A stretch of DNA of 64,000 nt from Flavobacterium sp. MDT1-60 (GTDB taxonomy: Bacteria; Bacteroidota; Bacteroidia; Flavobacteriales; Flavobacteriaceae), in NCBI RefSeq assembly GCF_014844035.1, contig NZ_CP062159.1:1-64000 (forward strand), given 5' to 3'. The notes beneath the pieces are model-generated. The model did not search any database and was not told the DNA's origin. It saw only the letters and a list, made by a program, of their open reading frames with translations. The position numbers and the translations under genes were made by a program. Of the stretch, positions 56,848 through 64,000 are shown piece by piece (positions within the stretch are counted from its first letter, which is position 1; each line of letters begins with the position of its first letter).

Positions 56848-56884
56848 AAAAAATCACCTTTAGCAACACCACATCGCTAAAGGC
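56848..56884 (-). terminator. Terminator or attenuating hairpin after metY
   Basis: CCTTTAGC at 56857-56864 pairs with GCTAAAGG at 56876-56883; on the minus strand it is followed by GATTTTTTAT. It may reduce read-through from metY into hom. Confidence 0.65.
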
Positions 56885-56911
56885 AATTTTTCAAACAAAA
56901 AACAAAAAAAC

Positions 56912-58216
56912 CTAATTTTTATTGATGCTATATTGTGATTGTGTAACGCTTTCAAAAACCGTTTGCAGATCAGCAATAAGATCTTCTATATCTTCAATTC
57001 CAACAGAAAGTCGAACTAAATCTTTTGAAACTCCTGTTTCTAACTGCTCATCATCAGACAATTGTTGATGGGTTGTGCTTGCAGGATGAATAATTAATGA
57101 TTTTGTATCGCCAATGTTTGCCAAAAGCGAAAATAGTTTCGTTTGATCTACCACTTTTTTAGCCGCTTCAAAACCACCTTTTAATCCAAAAGTGATAATT
57201 CCACTTTGTCCTTCCGGCAAATATTGCTGTGCTAAATCATAATATTTATTCGATTTTAATCCTGGGTAATTTACCCATACTACTTCTTCCTGTTTCTCTA
57301 ACCATTCGGCTAAAGCCAAAGCATTTTCGCTGTGTTTTTTGATTCGGATTGGCAGAGTTTCCAATCCCTGAATAATTTGAAAAGCATTAAACGGACTCAA
57401 AGCCGCACCAAAATCACGCAAACCTTCAATTCGCGCTTTTGCAATAAAAGCGGCATTTCCTAAAGCTTCGTGATAAACCAAACCGTGATATCCTGCAGAC
57501 GGTTCTGTAAATTCAGGAAATTTTCCGTTCGACCAGTCAAAAGTTCCGGCGTCGATAATTGCACCTCCTAATGAAGTTCCGTTTCCTGCAATATATTTGG
57601 TTAATGAATGAATAACGATGTTGGCTCCGTGCTCAATTGGTTTTAATAAATACGAAGTCGCAACTGTATTATCTACAATAAAAGGTACTTTGAAGTTTTT
57701 GGCTTCCACCGAAATTCCTTTCAGGTCTAAAACATCTAATTTTGGATTTCCTAAAGATTCTACGAAGAAAGCTCTCGTATTTTCTTTTGCTGCCTTAGTA
57801 AAGTTTTCAGGTTTTGAAGGATCTACAAAAGTGGTTGTAATTCCTAATCTTGGCAGAGTTACTTTTAATAGATTATAAGTTCCCCCATATAAACTATTTG
57901 ATGCTACAATATGATCGCCTGCTTTTAGCAAGGTCAAAAAGGTTGTCGCAATTGCCGATGCTCCGGAGGCTGTAACAACTGCTGCAAGTCCACCTTCAAG
58001 CGCGGCTAACCGTTGTTCTAAAACATCGTTTGTTGGATTATTTAATCTGGTGTAGATAAATCCAGCTTCAGCAAGGCCAAATAAATTGGCAGCATGATCT
58101 GCATTATTAAAAACGTATGATGACGTTTGGTAAATTGGCACCGCTCTGGTTCCTGCATTTTTAGTTACGTCGTGTCCTGCGTGTAATGCGTTTGTTGCAA
58201 ATTTTTGTGCGCTCAT
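56912..58216 (-). CDS. metY: O-acetylhomoserine aminocarboxypropyltransferase
   Basis: A 434-residue PLP enzyme making homocysteine from O-acetylhomoserine and sulfide. The PLP lysine is in IVIHSLTKYIAGNGTSLGGAI at about residue 210; other marks are ATNALHAGHD, QTSSYVFNNADHAA, YTRLNNPTNDVLEQRLA and IHPASTTHQQL. It is longer than the metZ-type protein at 49125-50297, and the two represent different subfamilies. The 62-residue ORF and Met/Cys leader B lie upstream on the same strand. Confidence 0.9.
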   Translation of the reverse strand: MSAQKFATNALHAGHDVTKNAGTRAVPIYQTSSYVFNNADHAANLFGLAEAGFIYTRLNNPTNDVLEQRLAALEGGLAAVVTASGASAIATTFLTLLKAGDHIVASNSLYGGTYNLLKVTLPRLGITTTFVDPSKPENFTKAAKENTRAFFVESLGNPKLDVLDLKGISVEAKNFKVPFIVDNTVATSYLLKPIEHGANIVIHSLTKYIAGNGTSLGGAIIDAGTFDWSNGKFPEFTEPSAGYHGLVYHEALGNAAFIAKARIEGLRDFGAALSPFNAFQIIQGLETLPIRIKKHSENALALAEWLEKQEEVVWVNYPGLKSNKYYDLAQQYLPEGQSGIITFGLKGGFEAAKKVVDQTKLFSLLANIGDTKSLIIHPASTTHQQLSDDEQLETGVSKDLVRLSVGIEDIEDLIADLQTVFESVTQSQYSINKN

Positions 58217-58291
58217 GATTTCTTAATTTTAGGTATTGTTAGTACTATAATATATTGTTATTGAAATTGTTTCGTTGAAATTTGATATTGT

Positions 58292-58480
58292 TTAGACGTA
58301 GAGATCTTCTTCTTCAAGATCATACATATGAAATAATAAAGATTTTTGACCTTTTATATAGTGTTCCGGATTATACTTTACAGCTTCACTTGTTGGTTCT
58401 TCAGATTTATTATTGTTTTTTTGAGAATCCGTTCTCAATAAGTACTGAAATGCGATTGTATTTATATCTAATGTGTTCAT
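58292..58480 (-). CDS. Small protein of the LLFxMY type, copy 2
   Basis: A 62-residue protein beginning MNTLDINTIAFQYLLRTDSQ, polar in the middle, ending KSLLFHMYDLEEEDLYV. Its C-terminus resembles that of the 65-residue protein at 54757-54954, and so does its place between an attenuator and a methionine gene, here metY 75 bases downstream. No known family. The paired occurrence makes it more likely a real gene than chance. Confidence 0.6.
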   Translation of the reverse strand: MNTLDINTIAFQYLLRTDSQKNNNKSEEPTSEAVKYNPEHYIKGQKSLLFHMYDLEEEDLYV

Positions 58481-58504
58481 GATTTAAAATTTAAATGTTG
58501 AAAT

Positions 58505-58540
58505 GAAAAAAGCCCTTCCGGATGGCGACCAAAAGGGCTT
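58505..58540 (-). terminator. Attenuator terminator B
   Basis: AAGCCCTT at 58510-58517 pairs with AAGGGCTT at 58533-58540, and a T run follows on the minus strand. Minus-strand CCAAAAG at 58580-58574, over the last two codons of leader B, can pair with CTTTTGG at 58535-58529 at the base of the loop side, giving a 7-base antiterminator. A palindrome TTATAGTTTAACTATAA lies between them. Confidence 0.8.
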
Positions 58541-58570
58541 ATAGTTTAACTATAACAAAGATTCTATCTT

Positions 58571-58651
58571 TTACTTTTGGCAACAGCAAGGTTGGATGCA
58601 CATTTGCATCATACTACAACACATCATATTTGTTCTTGCTATTGTTTTCAT
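58571..58651 (-). CDS. Met/Cys-rich leader peptide B (26 residues)
   Basis: A short ORF containing NMMCCSMMQMC and PCCCQK: 12 of its 26 residues are Met or Cys. An in-frame ATG two codons earlier (58657) is an alternative start. It is followed by an antiterminator segment, terminator B, the 62-residue gene and metY. By analogy with amino-acid leaders such as those of trp and his operons, shortage of charged Met or Cys tRNA would stall the ribosome and let transcription continue into metY. Confidence 0.75.
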   Translation of the reverse strand: MKTIARTNMMCCSMMQMCIQPCCCQK

Positions 58652-58841
58652 TTTCATTTTATTTAAAATTAATTCTCATTTTTAAACTCGACTAATTCGA
58701 TAGAATAAATGTAATAAGTATTTTCCGAACTACCAAATCAAATATTGATATTTAACAATAAAATTTTATACTACCCATAAATGGTTTGGTTTTGCCACAG
58801 ATTAAAGGACTACAATGATTAAAAAATCACTGCTAATTCGT

Positions 58842-59155
58842 TTAATCCTTCATCTGTGACTCAACGTGATCTGTAGCATCGGCAGTAGATGTTGCATTAC
58901 TTGTAAAAGACGGCGTAACATAATTTAAAATTTGAGTGACGCTGGTTTGGGGCGATCCTTTTGTTATTTCAGAAATATTAAAAACATCAACCGGCACCGG
59001 CACATCAGTTTTTACCCTGTTTTTACTTCTCGACCCCACTATTCTAACTTCTAATAATTCATTATTCTTTAAAGTATCCTGCGCTGTTTTATTTTCCTGA
59101 GCATAAATACGCGAAAATATCAAAAGACCTAAAACGATTACTACATTTTTTTCAT
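58842..59155 (-). pseudogene. Truncated TonB-dependent receptor remnant
   Basis: The frame begins MKK at 59155, loses one base in an A run near 59145, and continues VVIVLGLLIFSRIYAQ (signal peptide), then ELLEVRIVGSRSKNR and DVFNISEITKGSPQTSVTQILNYV, the start of a plug domain. It stops at 58842 where a CACAGATTA-type repeat begins, so nearly the whole barrel is missing. Full receptors have 700 or more residues. Leader A and its attenuator remain upstream. Confidence 0.72.
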
Positions 59156-59220
59156 TGTTTTTTTTCTGATTAATTAATGTTTTGGCTTAAAAAGGATTTA
59201 CAGTTGTTTCATTTTTGAAC

Positions 59221-59250
59221 AAAAAAAAACCTCTGCGATGTGCAGAGGTT
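59221..59250 (-). terminator. Attenuator terminator A
   Basis: AACCTCTGC at 59229-59237 pairs with GCAGAGGTT at 59242-59250; eight or more Ts follow on the minus strand. Minus-strand GCAGAG at 59292-59287, near the end of leader A, can pair with CTCTGC in its 5' arm. Confidence 0.78.
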
Positions 59251-59274
59251 CTATATATGATGTTTGAAAATAAA

Positions 59275-59340
59275 CTACAATAGCGTCTCTGCGGAAGGCT
59301 CCGGCATCATACAAGACATATTGCAAACTGTTAATTTCAT
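59275..59340 (-). CDS. Met/Cys-containing leader peptide A (21 residues)
   Basis: A short ORF beginning MKLTVCNMSCMMPEP; six of the first twelve residues are Met or Cys. It overlaps the antiterminator segment and precedes terminator A and the TonB-receptor remnant. The promoter is probably TTTG at 59394-59391 and CACATTTG at 59370-59363 on the minus strand, 20 bases apart. Confidence 0.65.
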   Translation of the reverse strand: MKLTVCNMSCMMPEPSAETLL

Positions 59341-59362
59341 TTTTTCTTTTATTTTGATGAGG

Positions 59363-59434
59363 CAAATGTGCGAACTATTTTTTAATCGACCAAATAAAAA
59401 CTAAATTAATTTCTATTACCCTATCAACATAGTA
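59363..59434 (-). promoter_or_regulatory. Leader A promoter and putative shared operator
   Basis: The -33/-7-like elements TTTG and CACATTTG lie at 59394-59363. The plus-strand block ATTACCCTATCAACATAGTA at 59415-59434 matches 17 of 20 bases of the block in front of the cys operon (47243-47262). Its place upstream of the -33 element would fit an activator or a more distant repressor site. Confidence 0.4.
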
Positions 59435-59483
59435 TGCTTATGTTAAATTTCTGCTTATAAAAATAAAAAAAGTTGAACTTTAA

Positions 59484-59513
59484 TTTGCAAATCAAAATGG
59501 TTTCATACCTTTG
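59484..59513 (+). promoter_or_regulatory. metK promoter
   Basis: TTTG at 59484-59487 and TACCTTTG at 59506-59513 are 18 bases apart, a good Bacteroidetes promoter. The transcript then begins with the structured leader. Confidence 0.7.
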
Positions 59514-59523
59514 CACGCGAATA

Positions 59524-59640
59524 CAGAGGAAAAATTTGAACTGATTGCAACCTCTTCATAATGAAATGGTTCATTATGAATGCTGAAGATTTGATTTCAG
59601 TATTAAAAAATGCTAAAGCAGGAATTCTCCTTTAGCCTTT
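59524..59640 (+). promoter_or_regulatory. Structured metK leader, candidate SAM-sensing RNA
   Basis: The leader has GAGG...CCTC pairing, GCAACC at 59547-59552, a perfect 11-base hairpin TTCATAATGAA/TTCATTATGAA, TGCTGAA, a small hairpin with TTTCAG, and finally GCTAAAG/CTTTAGC at 59612-59636. GCAACC, a P3-like hairpin and TGCTxAA in this order recall the SAM-I core, but the CCCGATGAA block is absent. It could be a divergent SAM riboswitch or another regulatory RNA. Confidence 0.5.
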
Positions 59641-59685
59641 TCAGCAATTATTTCTCCTCGCTTAATTTTAATTTAATAAATTATT

Positions 59686-60936
59686 ATGGCTTATTTATTT
59701 ACGTCAGAATCTGTTAGTGAAGGGCATCCAGACAAAGTTGCAGATCAAATTTCGGATGCATTAATTGATAACTTTTTGGCATTTGACGCTGACTCAAAAG
59801 TAGCTTGTGAAACTCTTGTTACTACAGGTCAGGTAATTTTAGCAGGTGAAGTAAAATCGAATACTTATCTTGATGTGCAGCAAATTGCCCGCGAAGTAAT
59901 CCGTAAAATCGGTTACACTAAAAGCGAGTATATGTTTGAAGCGAATTCTTGTGGAATTTTATCAGCAATTCACGAGCAATCAGCTGATATTAATCAGGGT
60001 GTTGACAGAGCTAAGCCAGAAGAACAAGGTGCAGGTGACCAGGGAATGATGTTTGGTTACGCCACTAACGAAACGGAAAACTACATGCCTTTGGCACTAG
60101 ATTTATCTCATAAATTATTACAGGAATTAGCAATCCTAAGACGTGAAAACAAAGAAATCACTTATTTACGTCCGGATGCAAAATCTCAGGTAACTTTAGA
60201 ATATAGTGACGATAATAAACCAACTCGTATTGATGCGATTGTTATCTCAACGCAACACGATGATTTTGATGAAGAAGCTACAATGTTGGCTAAAATCAAA
60301 AAAGATATTATCGAAATCCTTATTCCAAGAATTATCGCTAAAAATCCGGCTCACGCTCATTTATTTAATGATAAAATCAACTACCATATTAACCCAACAG
60401 GAAAATTCGTTATTGGAGGACCTCACGGAGATACTGGTTTAACAGGAAGAAAAATTATTGTTGATACTTACGGTGGAAAAGGAGCTCACGGTGGTGGTGC
60501 TTTCTCTGGAAAAGATCCAAGTAAAGTAGACAGAAGTGCTGCTTACGCAACACGTCATATCGCTAAAAACTTAGTTGCTGCAGGAGTTGCTGATGAAATC
60601 TTAGTACAGGTTTCTTACGCAATTGGAGTTGCAGAACCAATGGGTATTTTTATTGATACTTACGGAACTTCTAAAGTAAACTTAACAAACGGTGAAATCG
60701 CTAAAAAAGTAGAAGCTATCTTTGATATGCGTCCTTACTTTATTGAGCAACGTTTAAAATTAAGAAACCCAATTTACAGTGAAACTGCTGCTTACGGACA
60801 TATGGGACGTAAACCAGAAGTAGTAACTAAAACTTTTTCTGCTCCGGGAGGACATGTAAAAACGGTTACTGTTGAATTGTTTACATGGGAAAAACTTGAT
60901 TTCGTTGACAAAGTAAAAGCGGAATTTGGATTGTAA
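59686..60936 (+). CDS. metK: S-adenosylmethionine synthetase
   Basis: A 416-residue enzyme making SAM from methionine and ATP. It begins [37 protein letters not shown] at about 115, [21 protein letters not shown] and [19 protein letters not shown] are the ATP, phosphate and metal sites. It has its own promoter and a long structured leader. SAM made here is the signal for the two SAM-I riboswitches in this window. Confidence 0.96.
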   Translation: MAYLFTSESVSEGHPDKVADQISDALIDNFLAFDADSKVACETLVTTGQVILAGEVKSNTYLDVQQIAREVIRKIGYTKSEYMFEANSCGILSAIHEQSADINQGVDRAKPEEQGAGDQGMMFGYATNETENYMPLALDLSHKLLQELAILRRENKEITYLRPDAKSQVTLEYSDDNKPTRIDAIVISTQHDDFDEEATMLAKIKKDIIEILIPRIIAKNPAHAHLFNDKINYHINPTGKFVIGGPHGDTGLTGRKIIVDTYGGKGAHGGGAFSGKDPSKVDRSAAYATRHIAKNLVAAGVADEILVQVSYAIGVAEPMGIFIDTYGTSKVNLTNGEIAKKVEAIFDMRPYFIEQRLKLRNPIYSETAAYGHMGRKPEVVTKTFSAPGGHVKTVTVELFTWEKLDFVDKVKAEFGL

Positions 60937-61001
60937 TTATAGATTATTAGACTAACTTAGATTGTTAGATTTTTCTTGACAACTTATTTAATCTTAAACA
61001 T

Positions 61002-61042
61002 AAAAAAACCCGATTTCTAAAAATTAGAAATCGGGTTTTTTA
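61002..61042. terminator. Bidirectional terminator between metK and the M28 peptidase
   Basis: AAAAAACCCGATTTCTAA pairs with TTAGAAATCGGGTTTTTT around a short loop; it serves two convergent genes. Confidence 0.88.
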
Positions 61043-61059
61043 TTATATCAAAAACTACC

Positions 61060-62526
61060 TTATCGTTCCAGCTTTACATTCGGTAAAGTTTTAGGACGAG
61101 TTGCATCATTTGATAAAATCCATCCTGTGCGATACATCCACTCGGTCATTTTTCTCAGTTTTACATAATCGATATTTTCAGCTTCATCCATTGGCGTGTG
61201 GTATTGACTGTGTAAAACACTTGTAAAAAACACAGACGGAATTCCTTTACGGGCATAAGGCAAATGATCTGAACGGAAGTAAAAATACTCCGGATGTTCT
61301 GGTCTGTCCCAAAGTTTATCCAAATCAAATTTTGGTCCTTCGTCATTTGCTTTTTTAGCAATAGCAACCAAATCAGAAGAGTTTTCATGTGGAGAGCTAG
61401 AACCTAATAAAGCGGCCTGATTCACATTATTTCTGCCGATCATATCTCCGTTTAAAACAGCTACAATATCTTTTTCAGGAACTGTTGGATGTGCTGCATA
61501 CCAACGTGACCCTAGCAAACCTCTTTCTTCTGAACCATGAAATACAAACAAGGCTGTTCTTTTTCCCGGTTGTTTTTTATAAGCTCTTGCAATCGCTAAC
61601 ATCGCCACACAAGTACTCGCATTATCATCAGCTCCGTTATAAATTGAATCTTTACCGTATTTTTGTCGTACACCATCATGATCTTGGTGTCCGCTAAAAA
61701 GAACATATTCGTTTTTCAATTTTGGATCCGTTCCTGCAATTGTTCCAACCACATTTACTGATGGATATTTATAGGTTTCCGAAACTACTTCTGCAGACAA
61801 AACATCTTTCGTGTTTTTTAAATAGTCTAATTGATTACCATGCACCCAGAAAACCGGCATTGTTGAACCAATTTTATCACGGAAACCTTCAATACCATAA
61901 ATCCCTCTTGTCATCTGTGGTTCAACCTGAGACCAGCTTTGTTCAGCTAATTCATCGGCAACCATAATAAGTGCCACGGCACCTTTTTTCACAACAAGAT
62001 CATAGTATTTGTTTCTTACTAATCCTGGATAACGTCTGTCAAAAAGCGAAATATCATCTGCAATTCCTTCTTTTGAAGCCAATAAAACAACTACTTTTCC
62101 TTTAACATCGGCTTTTTCAATTTCTTCTTTTGTTGCTGCACCCAGGTATACTAAAGAACCTTCTACTTTAATATTTGTGGTTTCTGCTACCAAAACTTCT
62201 TTCCAAAGTTTATATTCTTTTTGTCCAATTTTAAATTTAGTATTGGGAGTTACCTGATGCCTGAATAGATCAAAAAACTGAAAATAAGTTCCGTCATCTC
62301 CAGCCGGAGCCATTCCTGCTTCTTTGGCTTTATTGGCCAGCCACATCGATACTTTTAACTCGTCTAAAGTCCCAGCTTCACGACCGTTAAAATGGTCACC
62401 AGCCATTTGATACATATCAGTTCTAAGATCCTTATCAGTTATTGCCGCAACTAAAGGTTTTTTGATTGTTTGCGAAAAAGCAAGTCCTCCACAAATAATC
62501 AAACCTAAGATCATTTTGTTTTTCAT
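61060..62526 (-). CDS. Secreted M28 metallopeptidase with PA domain
   Basis: A 488-residue exported peptidase with signal MKNKMILGLIICGGLAFSQ. A PA insert lies at about residues 115-235 (SLVYLGAATKEEIEKADVKG). The zinc ligands are H and D in FSGHQDHDG, D in NGADDNAS, the catalytic and ligand Glu in HGSEERGLLGS, D in LNGDMIGRN and H in HSQYHTPMDE. It is likely an aminopeptidase or glutamate carboxypeptidase-like enzyme acting outside the cytoplasm. Confidence 0.9.
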   Translation of the reverse strand: MKNKMILGLIICGGLAFSQTIKKPLVAAITDKDLRTDMYQMAGDHFNGREAGTLDELKVSMWLANKAKEAGMAPAGDDGTYFQFFDLFRHQVTPNTKFKIGQKEYKLWKEVLVAETTNIKVEGSLVYLGAATKEEIEKADVKGKVVVLLASKEGIADDISLFDRRYPGLVRNKYYDLVVKKGAVALIMVADELAEQSWSQVEPQMTRGIYGIEGFRDKIGSTMPVFWVHGNQLDYLKNTKDVLSAEVVSETYKYPSVNVVGTIAGTDPKLKNEYVLFSGHQDHDGVRQKYGKDSIYNGADDNASTCVAMLAIARAYKKQPGKRTALFVFHGSEERGLLGSRWYAAHPTVPEKDIVAVLNGDMIGRNNVNQAALLGSSSPHENSSDLVAIAKKANDEGPKFDLDKLWDRPEHPEYFYFRSDHLPYARKGIPSVFFTSVLHSQYHTPMDEAENIDYVKLRKMTEWMYRTGWILSNDATRPKTLPNVKLER

Positions 62527-62626
62527 AAGTTTTAATTTAGTATTCCAAACTTACTAATTTATCTACAAAAAACGCTCTTTTTAAATTTGAAAGATCTCTG
62601 AAGAAAACTCTTCTCTTATAACCAAA

Positions 62627-62665
62627 CAAAAACCCGACAGATTTAAAATTTGTCGGGTTTGCTTT
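62627..62665 (-). terminator. Terminator after the thioredoxin-like gene
   Basis: AAACCCGACA pairs with TGTCGGGTTT around an AT-rich loop, just after the stop at 62684 on the minus strand. Confidence 0.75.
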
Positions 62666-62683
62666 TTATTTAATAACAGAAAT

Positions 62684-64000
62684 CTAGTACGTTCCGTCTT
62701 GCATCTTAGTTAGGGTCTCACGGATTTCAGTAGCTGTTTCCTGCTCTGTCTCAGCACTTAAATATTTTATTGCCAGTGTTTGAGTTTCGATAGCTTTTTG
62801 TTTTTGTCCATCCTTATAATATAGCTGCGCCAAAGTATCTAAATAATAAGGATTGTTTTTAGTAACCACTAAACTATATTCAGACCAGGTTATTGCAGAT
62901 TTTAAAAAGTTAGCATTAGCAGGTTTTAAAACTACCATCCAAGCCGCAGAGTTGCATAAATTTGAATGGTATTCTTTAAACGCGTTCCATCCATTATAAG
63001 AGTAATCAGAAATTGGGTCTAAAGTTGCATACATTTCATCTAATCGTTCAATGGCACCTCCTTTATCAATTGCTAAATTAGCATTGAAATAACTACTAAA
63101 TTCCTTTAAGTAACTCGTATTTGAACCGTCTTTATCTTCGACTTCACCTAAATAGGCAAAGTAATTTTTATAACATTCAAAATTTCCTTTTCCGGCAGTA
63201 ATTAGTTTTTATAAACTGATATTGTCTTGTCTTTATTTGCTTCTCCGGAAATTCCATCTACTTCTATATAGGCATTTTGTTGCAGTGCTGAAGTAATTTC
63301 AGCAATTACATTACCAACCAAATGTATTTCTCCTTCTTTTTCATTAAAAGCTACTCTTTGAGTTTCTATTGCATCAGCATGTTTTATCAAATAATCAATA
63401 GACAGAAAATCAGTATCGGTCAGCACTTTGTCTTCATTAAAAAATTGCTTATAGAAACCTTGATTTTTAATTTCTTTCAGAATTGTTTCTACCAGATACA
63501 TATTTGGTTTTGTATCTTTTTGATGTGCTTCAATTAATTTTTTCCAGGTTTGAGAAACTGTTTTTTTGTCTAACGTCACTTTTACAAGCTTAAAATCCTC
63601 GGGATTCTCCGTACTTGTTTCAGCATAATCATAATCGTAAGGCATTTCGAGAACAGCTGCTTTATTAAAAGCCATAATCAAATCTGCATCCGTAGTTTTT
63701 TTATTTTTAATCACTTTATCAAAAGACAGAAAAGCATTTACTCTTTGCGCTTTTTTATAGAATCCGTCATAATAATTAAACTGTGCCTGTTTGTCTTTCA
63801 AATTAGATTTTGAAGTTGCTAAAATAGCTCCATTTTCATTCAAAACAATTATGCCTGGATTGTCTGTGATTTTATTCGTTTTCAGCCATTTTTTATCTTC
63901 GGCGGAAGCCAAATAATAATTAAAAAGATCGTATTCTGCATGATAAGCATCATACATAGTATATCCTACCTGCGCTTCCTGATCTTTTATAAAAGTATCA
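62684..64000 (-). pseudogene. Thioredoxin-like, TPR-like protein (partial at the right edge, frameshifted)
   Basis: The frame is open to the window end and reads DTFIKDQEAQVGYTMYDAY, then WLKTNKITDNPGIIVLNENGAILATS, like the C-terminal half of a thioredoxin-fold domain. A helical region follows. The frame stops near 63202 (KTISVYKN) and resumes at about 63190 as CYKNYFAYLGEVEDKDG, ending in a TPR-like part (PYYLDTLAQLYYKDGQKQKAIE) at 62684. One or two indels near 63185-63210 explain the break. The N-terminus lies outside the window. Function is unknown, though such proteins are often exported. Confidence 0.65.

Overview
The window is a chromosomal segment of a Flavobacterium-like member of the Bacteroidetes, close in gene content to F. 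johnsoniae. The evidence is an AT-rich sequence, promoters of the Bacteroidetes type (TTTG about 19 bases before TAnnTTTG), genes without Shine-Dalgarno sequences, a clear gldA gliding gene with a likely gldE start at the left edge, and protein families typical of this group. I see no tRNA, rRNA, CRISPR array, insertion sequence or prophage.

Layout. 1-7.7 kb holds gldE(partial)-ssb-mutY, a divergent hup-small basic protein-rng group, a Crp-type regulator and pbpC. Nearly every long gene here is broken by single-base indels although reading frames and protein ends can be recovered, so this stretch looks error-rich rather than decayed. 7.7-13.4 kb is a single 1892-residue alpha-2-macroglobulin lipoprotein paired with pbpC. 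13.6-20.3 kb holds tadA, two tandem TonB-C-terminal paralogues (the second with an in-frame amber stop), dxs, a DUF3078-like protein and dgt. 20.6-31.3 kb holds lrp/metE, an outer-membrane barrel, gldA, an AraC-type regulator with a membrane protein, a PLP decarboxylase with a dicarboxylate/amino-acid symporter, and a methyltransferase.

31.4-60.9 kb is a sulfur-amino-acid region. metF and a two-piece metH lie behind a SAM-I riboswitch. A sulfate assimilation operon (TauE/SafE-cysH-cysD-cysN-sulfite reductase-cobA-cysG-ferredoxin:NADP reductase) has an Rrf2-type regulator nearby. metX-thrA-OsmC-metZ lies behind a second SAM-I riboswitch. metY and a second homoserine dehydrogenase follow, then metK with a structured leader. 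Together these reduce sulfate to sulfide, make aspartate-derived homoserine, activate it, insert sulfur to give homocysteine, methylate it to methionine and convert that to SAM. 61-64 kb holds an M28 peptidase and a broken, partial thioredoxin-like gene.

The most unusual feature is a set of short-ORF attenuators. Four lie on the minus strand between 55.0 and 59.4 kb. Each has a tiny ORF, a segment able to pair with the 5' arm of the following terminator, and the terminator itself. Two tiny ORFs are rich in Met and Cys codons. One stands before a small protein and metY, two in tandem before a related small protein and the metX riboswitch, and one before a truncated TonB-receptor remnant. A fifth module at 27.65-27.85 kb on the plus strand has a Leu/Ile-rich leader but no gene downstream. 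Intergenic regions carry several families of palindromic repeats and a tandem duplication of about 200 bases at 37.8-38.2 kb.
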